A stretch of DNA of 64,000 nucleotides from Dasypus novemcinctus. Taxonomy: Eukaryota; Chordata; Mammalia; Cingulata; Dasypodidae. The stretch covers positions 25,369,652-25,433,651 of the forward strand of contig NC_080702.1 of assembly GCF_030445035.2 (NCBI RefSeq), written 5' to 3'. The notes under the pieces were generated by a model. It was not told the origin of the DNA, did no database searches, and saw only the letters and a list, made by a program, of their open reading frames with translations. Of this stretch, positions 13,150 through 24,527 are shown piece by piece; the first letter of the stretch is position 1, and each line of letters begins with the position of its first letter. Position numbers and translations under genes: made by a program.

Positions 13150-13600
13150 CAGCCATGCTTACAAGCTCTAAAACAGCAAGCAGATGCTCTTGCTGCCATG
13201 TTGATCCAAAATTGCAGGGCACTTGACATGCTAACTGCAGCACAGGGAAGAGTATGTCCTTTCCTTGAGGAAGAATTTCATCTCCATGTAAATTCTTCTA
13301 AAACAATCCTAAACAGTATTCAAAACCTGCAAAATAAAACCTATCAATGTCAGAAAAATGCAGCCTTTATAGGGACCTGAACTTTTCTACTTCTGTGGTC
13401 CAGTGTCCTCTTAGTGGGACCACATATTCTCAAAATACTAATTAAGTTTATTTCTTCCAGAATCAACATCTTATTAACCATATGAGAACTTCATCCAGGC
13501 TCACACAGGATACCAGTTCCATCTTACTACAACCAAGATAGAATAGCAAGAGAGTTTTACACCTTGTCAGATAGGGACTACTACCCCTAACCAGAAGGAA
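13150..13600 (+). pseudogene. Retroviral env transmembrane-subunit remnant
   Basis: The open frame through 13198-13380 continues upstream without a stop and reads a heptad-like helix followed by 'QNCRALDMLTAAQG', the hallmark of the immunosuppressive-domain region of gammaretrovirus-type Env. The following cysteine motif is broken: a cysteine is followed six residues later by Phe-His instead of the Cys-Cys pair. Downstream, around 13395-13470, a hydrophobic anchor-like segment with stops can be traced, then a tail up to the polypurine tract at 13665. The SU part is not recognisable. This is a dead fossil, not a coding env. Confidence 0.7.
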
Positions 13601-13664
13601 GTAGTTACAGAAAAATGATCATCTCCCTTCAGCACCCCTTTAAGAATAAAGGTGTAAACTCTCT

Positions 13665-14208
13665 GAGGGGGGAATAAAGCAGGCTAGTAAGATAGGGAAT
13701 CAATAGATGGATCTGGAACCTGGTGAAGAGTCCACATGGACACCAATAATCCCTGAGATGGTTGCTGGAAGACCCACACCCCCAAGACTAAGCTATTCAG
13801 AACAAAGACTTCTTCTGGAAGCCAGGAGAAGACCTGGATATTCCCAAAGGACTTTATCATTGGGACCTCACTGGAGGATTGATGGGTAATCAATCAAAAC
13901 AACAAAGACCTGGAACCACTCCCCTGCCATGAGCAAAGGGGTGGAATAATTGATGGTTCAAACAGCAACTGGTGAGGCCTGAATTCTCTTGTGCACTCTT
14001 GTCTGTGGACCTGTCCTGCCCTATGCATAACACACTCCCCATTTTTTCTCTGCCATATGGTCATGCAAATAAACCTGGTCATTTAGAATTTATAATGGGG
14101 AATTGTAGTCAGCCCCTTGCTCTCTACCTAGGACTGCAGATCTGTTATTACCTCTAATTTTTCATCCCTCCCTACCTGAATAAACTACTGGCCTAACTAA
14201 AAAAAAAT
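13665..14208 (+). repeat. Polypurine tract, U3-R and poly(A) of the ERV retrocopy
   Basis: The G-rich tract 'gaggggggaa' (13665-13674) is the expected plus-strand primer site just before U3. The following sequence starts 'taaagcagg' rather than TG, probably mutated. The R part shared with 9358-9580 starts near 13973. AATAAA lies at 14180-14185, about 13 nt before the A run. Confidence 0.6.
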
Positions 14209-16247
14209 GATAACCAGACAGCAACAAAAAACTACAAACCATACCAATAATCAGTAAGGCATGGACCAGTTCAATGAAAAAACTAAAAACCAGGAAAAGG
14301 AGCCGAATTTTGAGCAACTAATCAAAGTTCTCCAAACGAATATCATGGAACAACTTAATGAAGTGAAGGAAGAGATTAAGGATATTAATTTTAAAAAAAA
14401 ACTTGCAGAGCATACTGAAGAAATTGTAAACATACAAAAAAAAAAAAGAATAGATTTGATGGTGATGAATGACACAATCCAAGAAATCAAAATTACACTC
14501 TCGGCAAATAACAGTAGATTTGAAGAGGTGGAGGTAAGAATTAGTGATGTGGAAGACAGTACATCTGAAATCAAACAGATAGTAGAATTGATTGATAAAA
14601 ATAGAAAAAATCCAGCAGGGAGCTAGGGACTTGAATGACAACACAAAATGCACAAACATATGCATTATTGGCATCCACAGGGAAGAAGAGAAGGGAAAGG
14701 GGACAAAAGGGATGTTGGAAGAAATAATGTCTGAAAACTTTCAAAACCTAATGAGGTATATGGATGTACATGTCCAGAAAGCACAATGCACACCAAACAG
14801 CATAAATCCCAACAGGCCTACCCCAAGACATATACTTAAAAAAATTATCCAATGCTCAAGACAAAGAGAAAATACTGAAGGCAGCAAGAGAAAAGAGAAC
14901 CATCACATACAAGGGAAGTTCAATAAGATTAAGTGCTGATTTCTCATATGAAACCATGGAGGCAAGAAGGCAGTGGTATGACATAGGCAAAGTCCTAAAA
15001 GAAAAAAAATTTCCAGCCAAGAATACTCTCTCCAGCAAGCTGACATTCAAAAATGATAGAGAGTTCAAAACATTCACAGATAAATGGAAACAAAGAGAGT
15101 ATGTCAATAAGAAACCAGTCATTCAGGAAATACTAAAAGGAGTTTTGAAGGTTGAAAGAAAATAATAGGAGAGACAGGGTTGGAGCAGACTGTAAGAACA
15201 ACTAAAAAGACAAAAAGAAATTAAAACAATATAGGACATACACAAATACAAAGAAAATATGTAAGTAATTTCTTGAGAGTAATGACACTGAATGTAAATG
15301 GATTGAACTCATCAGCCAAGAGACACAGATTTACAAAATGGAAAAGAAAATATGACCCATCTATATGCTGTCTACAAGAAACCCATCTTAGATGCAGAGA
15401 TTCAAGGAGATTGAAAGAGAACAGCTAGAAAGCAATCTTACAAGCAAACAATAACCAAAAAAGGGCAGGAATGGCTATATTATTATTGGCTAAAATAGAC
15501 TTCAAAAGCAATACTAATGTGAGAGACAATGATAGACACTGCATATCAGTAAAAGGGGAAATCTTTCAAGAAAAAAGAACAATCATAAACATTTATGCAC
15601 CTAACCAGGGCACCTCAAAGTACATGAGGCAAACATTGGAAAAAGTAAGTGGAGGAATACATGCCTCTACAACTATAGTGGAGAACTTTAATATACCATT
15701 ATCAACATTTGACAGAACATCTCAACAGAGAATCAATAAAGAAACAAAGAATTTGGATAACATATTAGAGGATCAAGACCTAATAGATATATACAGAACA
15801 CTACACACAAATACAGCAGGATAGACATTGTTCTTAAGTGTACACAGATCACTCTCCAAGACAGGCCATAGGCTAGGACATAGAGAAAGTCTCTATGAAT
15901 TCAGAAAGATTTAAATCATATGAAATAATTTATATGACAACAGTGGAATGAAGCTGGAAATCTGCAGTGGCCAGAGAACCAAATTAGGAACAAAAATATG
16001 GAAGTTAAACAACACAATATTAGACAAACAGTGGGTCAAAGAAGAAATCTCAAAAGAAATCAGTAACTACCCTGAAATGAGTGAAAATGACAACACAACA
16101 TATCAAAAGCTGTACTGAGAGGGAGAGTCATAGCCATAAATTCATATATCAAAAAGGGAGAAAGTGCTAAAATCAAAGACCTAACTGCACACTTGGAGGA
16201 ATTAGGAAAAAAAACTAACCCCATAGGAAGAATAAATAAATAAAGAA

Positions 16248-17335
16248 AGAGTTTTCTAGTTGCCATGATGCAAGTAGAAAAATACCTTAAATAAAAGGGT
16301 GAAATAATAGAGACAAATGAATATATATGGCTGAGAGACTTCAAAATGTTTTGTGAGTTCATCCAATGAGCTGCACTCATGCACATCTCAGCAGGATCTC
16401 AGAGACAGCCAAAGTAGTTGCAACCCCAGGTAGGGGTGCTCCTGAGGTCTACAGAGACACCCAGTTTCTGCATTCATAACAGATGGCTCTGGAGTTCAGT
16501 GCCTTGCCAGTGGGCCCTACTTTCGAATTTGTGCTCTTGAGTGTGATGGAGTTGGACTCAGATGTGACTTTCTACACATGCCTCTTCTGCCACTTTTACT
16601 GAACCTGTGGTTGGTGCTTGACTTGAATCTCTGGACTGTCCATGTGTCAAGTGGGCCCTGAGCTTCAGCAGTGTTGCAACACCTACTCTCTGGTTCACTG
16701 GACTTACCTAGCTAACAGGGAGGTGAATATGGTCAACCACCACACCAGGGAACCAAAAGTGTCTACAACAGCAAGCAGGAGAATTGCATCTATCAACCAT
16801 GTGGGATCTAGGTCCCCTCTCAATTTAGAGGTGGAGTGAACATCAATCACCTCCCCAGGGTCCACAGGATGGAGGAATAAAATATGGATTAGAGTGGACT
16901 TATTCATAATCTACTATAAACTATTGTGACTCTAGCAATGGAGGAAATTGTATAATTGATGTGGAGAAAGTGGCCATGGGAGTTGCAGAGAGCAGGGAGG
17001 GGGAAAAAAAGGTGTGATACTGGGGCATATTCAGGACTTAGAGTTGTTCTGAATGATATTGCAGGGACAGATGCAAGACATCATATATGCTGCCATAACT
17101 CACTGAATAGACTGGGGGAGAGTATAAACTACAATGTAAACTATAACCCATACAGTGTAGCAGTGCTTCAAAATATATTCAACAAATGCAATGAATGTGC
17201 CACAATGATGAAAGAGGTTTTTGATGTGGGAGGAGTGGGGGTGTGGGGGGGTGGCATATATGGGAAACTTTATGTTTTTAATGTTATATCTTTGGTGATC
17301 TATGTATCGTTTTGAAAAAGAGAAATAAAAATGAA
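16248..17335 (+). mobile_element. L1 3' UTR copy, long form, inserted in L1 ORF2
   Basis: About 1.1 kb collinear with 52030-53100: 'tggctgagagacttcaaaat', 'ttgcaacacctactctct', 'gatgtggagaaagtggccat', then a G-rich run, 'ggcatatatgggaaacttta' and an A-rich end. L1 ORF2 sequence resumes on both sides, so it is a separate 5'-truncated insertion. The open frames across it are not coding. Confidence 0.7.
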
Positions 17336-18570
17336 AAAAGGAACACTAGAAAAATAAGCAAAACAAATAGCTGGTCTTTGAGAAGGTCAAAAAAATTGGC
17401 AAACTCTTAGCTAGAAAAGCAAAGAAAAAAGAGAGGGGAAGAAAATACACTAAATAAAAAATGAGAAAGAGGATATCACCACTGACACCACACACGCAAA
17501 AAAGATATCATAAGAGGAATCTTTGAAAAAAATGTATGACATAAAAAGGGCAATTTAGAGGAAATGGAAAAATTCCTAGAAACACATAAGCAGCCTACAT
17601 TGACAAAAGAAGGAATTGATGATCTCATCAAACAAATCACAAGTAAAGGGATAGAATCAGTCACTACAAACCTTCCAACTAAGAGAACCCTCAGGCGACT
17701 TAACAGTTGAATTCTACCAAACAGTCCAGAAAGAACTCACACAAATTTTGCTTAAATTTTTCCAAAAAATTAAATAGAAGGAACATTGCCTAACTCATTC
17801 CATGATGTGAACATTACACTAATACCAAAGGCAAACAAAGTCACCACAAGTTAGGAAAATTACAGACCAATTTCTCTAATGAACCTAGATGCTAAAATCC
17901 TTAACGAAATATTTGCTAATCATATTTAAAAACACATCAAGTAAATTATACACTATGACCAAGAGTCTCATTCCTGGTATGCAAGGATGTTTCAACATAA
18001 GAAAATCAATGTAATACACCACATAAAGTGATCAAAGGGAAAAAATCACATGATCACATCCATAAATGCAGAAAAATCATTTGACAAAATACAGCACCCT
18101 TTCCTGATTAAAAAAAAAGAACACTGCAAAAGATATGAATAGAAGGAAACTTTTTTAATACGATAAAGGGTATACATGAAAAACCCACAGCTAATATTAT
18201 TTACAATGGTGAAATCCTAAAGTCTTTCTCTCTAAGATCAAGAACAAGACAGGGATACTCACTATCACCCTCCTATTTAACATTGTGTTAGAAGTACTTC
18301 CTTGAGCACTGAGGCAAGAACCAGATATAAAAGGCACCCAAATTGGAAAGGAAGAAGTCAAAATTTCACTATTTGCAGATGACATGATCCTATACACAGA
18401 AAGCCCTAAGAAATCCACAATAAAGCTTATGGAACTTATAAATAAGTTCAGTAAAGTCACAGGTTGTAAGATCAATGCACAAAACTCAGTAGCATTTGTG
18501 TAAACCAATAACAATCAATCTGAATATGAAATCAAGAAAAACACCACTTACAATAGTAAATAAAAAATCA

Positions 18571-18979
18571 GGGAAGCAGGCTTGGCCCAATGGATAGGGT
18601 GTCTACCTACCACATGAGAGGTCTGTGGTTCAAACCCCAGGGCTCCTTGACCCATGTGGAGCTGGTCCATGCACAATGCTGATGTATGCAAGGAGTGCCA
18701 AGCCACTCAGGGGTGTCCCCCATGTGGGGGAGCCACATGCGCAAGGAGTGCAACCCATAAGGAGAGCCGCCCAGCATGAAAGTGCAACCCACCCAAGAAT
18801 TGCACCACACACACAGAGAGTTGACACAACAAGATGACACAACAAAAAGAAACACAAATTCCTGGTGCCACTATCAGGATAGAAGTAGTCATAGAAAAAC
18901 ACACAGCAAATGGACACAGAGAGCAGACAACTGGGGGGTGGGTAGGAAGGGAGAGAAATAAATAAATAATAAATCTTTT
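18571..18979 (+). mobile_element. tRNA-derived long SINE (DAS-type)
   Basis: The head 'gggaagcaggcttggcccaa' is followed by a B-box-like 'ggttcaaacccc', 'atgcaaggagtgcc' units, 'tggacacagagagcagacaa' and an 'aaataaataataaatctttt' tail. The 10-bp flanks 'taaaaaatca' at 18561-18570 and 18980-18989 are identical target duplications. It lies within L1 ORF2. Confidence 0.9.
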
Positions 18980-19199
18980 TAAAAAATCAAATATGTAGTA
19001 ATAAATTTGAAGATGTAAAAGACTTATACACAGAAAACCACACAACACTATTAAAGGAGAACAAAAATGACTTAAATATATAGAAGAATATTCTCTACAC
19101 CTAGATAGGAAGACCAAAACAAACATCCTTAAGACATCTATCCTACCCAAAATAACCTAAGACTTAAAGAAATCCTAATAAAAACCAATACAGTTTTGT

Positions 19200-19615
19200 G
19201 AAGTATATTAATGGACACTCAAAGAAGAGAGATAGGAGATACACAGGAATAGGGAGCCTCACAGATACAGCAGAGGAGAAAACCGATCTTGGTTCCTCAA
19301 AGAGAAATAAGTCATTCACCTGATAGTTTGCAGCTGAAGACACCAGAGCCCTGAATAGCTAAGAAGGCCTGGAAAGAAGCCAGCCCTCCAGCCTGTAGCT
19401 GTTTTGGAAGAAGCTAGGCCCAAATAGCCTTAAAAGAGAGAGGAATGCTGAATCCTTAAAGACAGCACCTGCCATCTTCTTCAACACGTGGCAGCAGATT
19501 TTTTTGAAGAAATATCTCTTAAGGTACATGGAGTTGGACTCTTTAGAACTTTGTAACATTACCTTTACACCAAATTAATACCCTTTATAAAAGCAGAAAA
19601 AAATTCAACACAGCA
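19200..19615 (+). mobile_element. Partial ERVL-type LTR, plus orientation
   Basis: Contains 'cacctgccatcttcttcaac' and 'ataccctttataaaagcag', which parallel the 3' half of the LTR at 24093 ('ataccctttataaaaacca') and, reversed, of 39415. It interrupts L1 ORF2. The 5' boundary is approximate and the start of the LTR is missing or diverged. Confidence 0.6.
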
Positions 19616-21296
19616 CTTTTTACTGAATTGGAAAAACTTTAAAATTTATTTGGAAGGGGAAGAAGCCCTGAATATCCAAAGATATATTGAAAAAAACAAA
19701 TGAATTTGGAGGAATGACACTACCTGACTTTATACAAAGCTGACATACTACAAAGCTACAGTGGTCAAAATTGCATGATATTGGTACAAGGCTAGACATA
19801 CTGACCAATGGTACCAAATTGAAGGATCTTATATAGATCTTTGCATATATAGTCATCTGATATTTGACAAGGCCACCAATCCCACTCAACTGTGAGAGAA
19901 TGGCCTCTTCAACAAATGGTGTTTGGAGAACTGGATATACATATGCAAAGAATGAAAGAGGATTGCCATCTCACACCTTACACAAAAATCAGCTCAAGAC
20001 AGATGGAAGACCTAAATATTGGAGCCAAGACCATGAAGACATTGGAAAACAATATAGGGAAGAGGACCTTGGAATAGGAAATGGCACAAGAACTTCACAC
20101 CCAAAGCACAAGAAGGAAAAGAACAAATAGATAAATGAGACCTCCTCAAAATTAAGCCATTTTGTACCACAAAGGAGTTCATCAAGAAAGTGAAAAGACA
20201 GCCTACACAATGGAAAAAATATTTGGTAACCATATATCTGATGGGAAACTAATATTGTGCACATATGAAGAAAACCTATATTTTGAAAGTAAAGGCAAAA
20301 AAAAAAAAACAAAACATTTAAAACATGGACAAGAGATTTGAACAGATGCTTCTCCAAAGAAGAAATACAAATGGTTCTGTAGGAAATACTAAAAGGAGTT
20401 CTACAGCCATAAAAGAAAAAAGAGAGAGAGGCTTGGAGGAGAGTGTAGACATGAAGACTATAAGAAAGAGTAACTAAAAAGGGAAGAGCATGGAGAAAAG
20501 TAAGATAAGATATGTGAAAGACAAAGGATAAAATGGCTGACATAAGTAATGCTATTACAATAATAACATTGAATCTTAATTGATTAAACTCCCTAAGCAA
20601 AATACATATGAAGACTTAATGGATAAGAAAACATGAGCCATCCGTATGCTGTCTGCCGGAGACTCACCAAGGTTGCAAATAGACTCTAAGTGAAATGTTG
20701 GAAAAGGTATTCCATACAAATAGTAACCAAAAGAGAGCAGGACTAGCTATATTGGTTTCAAGCAAAACAAACTTTACATGTAAAAAGTGATGAGATAGAG
20801 AAGGCCATTATATATTAATAAAAGGAGCAAGTCATCAAGAAGGAGTAACAGTTATAAATATCTATGCACCTAACCAGGTTGCCCCAGAATATATGACACA
20901 ATCTCTGGCAGATCTGAAAAGAGAAATAGATGTCTATAGAATAATAGTTGGAGACTTCAACATGTGACTCACATCAGTAGGTAGAACAACTAGGCAGAAG
21001 AGCAACAAGGAAACAAAGAACTTGAACAATATGACAAATGAGCTGGATCTGACAGGCATAAAGAACATTGCACCCCAAATCAGCAGGTAATACTTTTTTC
21101 TAAAGTCCTCACATACCTTTATCCAGTAGAGATCACATGTTGGGCCGTAACACAGCTCTCAATGAATTTAAGATTGAAATTATACAATGTACCTTCTCTG
21201 ATCAATGGAATGAAGCTAGAAATGAATAATAATTGGGAAAGGGGGAAATTTGTAAATATATGGAGGCTAAACACACTTCTAAAGAATCACTGGGTC

Positions 21297-22463
21297 TCTT
21301 GGGCATACAACTATTAACTCTAGTCCTAATTATACGTTCAAATAGAGGGCCACAGAGCCATGTGTAGGGAAAGCACAACTGAATCCAACTCCACCGCACC
21401 ATGGAGTGTAAATACCAAAGTAGAGCCCACTGTCAGGGTGCCAAACTCCTGAGCTGTCTTCCCTGCCTAAAGTTTCTGGATGTCTCCAGAGCCCTCAGGA
21501 GCCCCGCTATTTGAGGTAATATTTACTTTGGCAGTCAATGCATTCCTGCTGAGACATGCATAGGTGTAACCCCTGAAATGACCTCCCAGCTCACTTTGAA
21601 GTCTCTTAGCCATATAAGCTCATTTGTCGTTACCCTTTCCCCATTTTGGTCAAGGTCTTTTTCCAGTTGCATTGCTAGTTGGTTCTTGGTAGTTATCCCG
21701 CAGTGACAGTGAGGTTCATTTTTCGGAGTCATGTCCCATGCTGGGGGAAAGGTAATGTTTTTGGCTGTCCATGTGTCAGTTGGGTCCCAAAACTCAACAG
21801 ACTTGCAATACCTACTCTCCAGTTCATTGGACTCACCCAGGACAACTAACAAGGAGATGATGACTGACAATAACCATCACAAGGAACAGAGAGAATCTGT
21901 AACTCCAAGCAAGAAACTTCCATCCACCTGTCCCATGGAACCTAAGCCCTCTTGAAATTAGAGGTGAAGTGGGCATCACCATCACAAAATCCTCAGGATT
22001 GGGGAATGGACAATGGACTAGAGTAGACTTACAGTTGTTCTACTGTAGACTCGTGGTACTAGTAATGGAAGAACTTTTATTTTATCATGGATATGGAGGC
22101 AGTGGCCACTGAAGGTTCTGAGGGAAGGGAGAGGGAAAATAGGTGTAACTTGGGGGCATTTTGGGGACTTGGGAATTATTGTGAGTGGCACTGCAATGAC
22201 AGATACAGGCCATTGTATATCTTGTAATAACTTGCAAAAATATGCAGGAAAGAATATCAACTACAATGTAAGCTATAATCATCAATTGGCAATGCTCCAA
22301 GATGTGTTCATCAATTGTAACAAATGTACCACACTAGTGAAGGATGTTGTTGATGTGGGAAAATGTGGGAGGGCTAGGGAATGGGGTATAAGAAAAACCC
22401 ATATATTTTTGGGGTTAGATTTATGTAATCTAAGTTCTTTAAAAAATAAAAAGTACATAAAAA
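21297..22463 (+). mobile_element. L1 3' UTR copy with 5' inversion (twin priming)
   Basis: The part 21297-21755 is the reverse complement of L1 3' UTR sequence seen forward at 51970-52430, and 21760-22463 is the directly following sequence in forward orientation. The junction breaks near 'cccaagagac', and the two halves are almost contiguous in the parent. Flanks 'aagaatcactgggtc' (21282-21296) and 'aagaataagtgggtc' (22464-22478) are a 15-bp target duplication with two mismatches. The host is L1 ORF2. Confidence 0.85.
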
Positions 22464-24092
22464 AAGAATAAGTGGGTCAAAGAAGAAATAGCAAGATAAA
22501 TTAGTAGATATCTGAAGATGAAAGAAAATGAGAGCAAAACTTATCAAAACTTGTGGGATACAGTGAAGGCAGTGCTGAGAAGGAAATATAGCCCTAAATG
22601 CCTATATTAAGAAAAAGGAGCCAAAATCAAAGATCTAACTGAACAACAGGAGAAACTAGGGAAAAAACAGCAAACCAATTCCAAAGCAAGCAGAAAGAAT
22701 GAAATAGCAAAGACTAGAGCAGAAATAAATGAATTTGAGAACAAACAACAACCAATAAAATAGAGAAAATCAACAAAACCAAAATATGGTTCTTTGAGAA
22801 AATCAATAAAATCGACAAATCCTTAGTAAAAAAGAGAGAAGAGGCAAATAAATAAAATCAGGAATGAAATGGGGACTTTATTACTGACCCCACAGATATA
22901 AAAAGGATTATAGAGGATATTATGATAAACTGTATGACAACACATTAGACAAAATAGATGAAATGGACAAATTCCTAGAAATGCACAACCTACATTGACT
23001 GTACAAGAAATACAAGGACTCAATAAAACAACCATAAGAAAAGAGATTTCATTGGTCATCAAAAAGAAAAGTCCAGGATCAAATGACTTCACAACTGAAT
23101 TCTACCAAACAATTTGAGAATTAACACCAATCCTGTTTAAACGCTTCCAAAAAAAGTGACAAAGAGGGAAAATTACCCAACACATTTTATGAAACCAACA
23201 TCACCCTAATACACAAAGCTAGATTAAGACACTACAAGAAAAGGAAATTACAAACCCATCTCTCTAATGGACATAGACACAAAAATTCTTAACTAAATAC
23301 TTGCAAATTGAATCCAACTGCATATGAAAAGGATTATACACCAAGATCAAGTTGATTTTATTCCTGGTATGCAAGGGAGGTTGAACATAATTCAATCAAT
23401 TAATGTCATATACTACATTAATAAATCAAAGGAAAAAAAAACACATGATCATCTCAATTGAAATAGAAAAAGTATTTTTAAAAATCCAGTACCTTTCTTG
23501 ATAGAAACACTTCAACAGGTAAGTATAGAAGGAAAGTTCCTCACCACAGTAAAGGACATATATGAAAATCCCAACACCATACTCAAAGGGGAGCTGTTGG
23601 AAGTTTTCCCTCTGAGATCAGAAACAAGACAAGGATGCCTGCTGTCACCACTGTTATTCAACATTGTGCTAGAAGTTCTAGCTAGAGCAAATAGGCAAGA
23701 AAAAAATAAAAGGCATCTTAACTGGGAAAGAGGAAGTAAAACTATTCAGAGATGATATCCTATATTTAGAAAATCCTGAAATATCTACAACAAAGCAATT
23801 AGAGCTGATAAATCAATTCAGCAAAGTGAGAGGATACAAGATCAACACACAAAAATCAATACTGTTTCTATACACTATTAATGAGCAAACAGGAGGAAAT
23901 CAAGAAAATAATTCCATTTACATACACAGCAGCAAAAAATCTCAAATATCTAGGAATTAATTTAACCAGGAATGTAAAGGATCTTTATTCAGAAAACTAC
24001 AAAACACTGCTAAAAGAAATCAAAGAAGACCTAAACAAATGAAAGGACATTCCATGTTCATGGATTGGGATTATAAATATTGTGAAGGTGTC

Positions 24093-24527
24093 TGTAGCAG
24101 TCTGATATAACTGATGAATTCTAAAAAGAAATATTGGACTATATTTGTAATCTGATCTGTATCTGGGCATGACTGAGTTATGATTAGGGTGTGGCAAAGG
24201 ACAGAGTTGGAACTTTTTCATGTGGGCATTTCTGATGTTGGAGTTTGATGCTGATGAATTAAACTGGAGCCTGTGAAGTCAGCACACAGAGGAAAGAGAA
24301 GCCAGCCCCAGGAAGAAAGGAAACTTGAACCCAGAGAAAAGCAAGCCCCAGTAACATAGGAACCCAGGAAGCCTGAGTCGGCAGCATCTTGCTCTAAATA
24401 GACTTTGGTGACGGAAGTAACTTATGTTTTATGGCTGGTATCTGTAAGCTCCTACCCCAAATAAATACCCTTTATAAAAACCAACCAATTTCTGTTATTT
24501 TGCATCAACACCCCTTTGGCTAACACA
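24093..24527 (+). mobile_element. ERVL-type solo LTR, plus orientation
   Basis: Starts 'tgtagcagtctgatataact' and ends 'ggctaacaca', with a polyadenylation-like 'aaataaataccc' near 24460. It shares the start and the 'ctttataaaa' region with the reversed LTR at 39415-40105. It interrupts L1 ORF2 between 'gaaggtgtc' and 'atgccatttctaccc'. Confidence 0.8.

Larger units (their letters stand above)
9358..14208 (+). mobile_element. Retrocopy of a class I (gammaretrovirus-like) ERV transcript with env and 3' U3-R
   Basis: A terminal repeat of about 223 bp occurs at 9358-9580 and again at 13973-14198 ('gtggtcatgcaagtaaacct' against 'atggtcatgcaaataaacct'). The 3' copy is preceded by about 300 bp of U3-like sequence and a polypurine tract (13665-13674). 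The 5' copy lacks both. The 3' copy ends with AATAAA (14180) and an A run (14199-14207). Short similar flanks 'gataaaacag' (9348-9357) and 'gataaccag' (14209-14217) fit a target duplication. An env transmembrane remnant lies at about 13050-13600. The layout fits an R-...-env-U3-R-poly(A) RNA copied by L1 machinery. The segment 9581-12500 is not identified. All frames are broken. Confidence 0.65.
14209..20372 (+). mobile_element. L1 copy (continuation of 8871), ORF1 and ORF2 broken, with three insertions
   Basis: ORF1 is traceable in three frames: the coiled coil (14261-14626), the RNA-recognition part (14592-14939, containing NICIIGI) and the C-terminal part (14956-15165). ORF2 starts near 15270 with the endonuclease (MTLNVNGLNS, then CCLQETHL by 15385) and continues at 15471-15824. 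It runs through the RT to the C-terminal region around 20360. Insertions are an L1 3' UTR piece (16248-17335), a SINE (18571-18979) and an LTR fragment (19200-19615). It stops abruptly at about 20372, where a second L1 begins in its ORF1 end. Confidence 0.85.

Noticed and set aside
13198-13380. A domesticated, syncytin-like env gene
   Set aside because: The frame is only about 60-70 codons, the cysteine motif is broken and stops flank it; there is no intact surface subunit or leader.
18707-19150. 147-codon minus-strand frame
   Set aside because: Antisense to a SINE and neighbouring L1; similar frames recur at other SINE copies.
21535-21870. 111-codon minus-strand frame with protein-like composition
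   Set aside because: Spans the inversion joint of a twin-primed L1 3' UTR copy, so it is made of two unrelated orientations.
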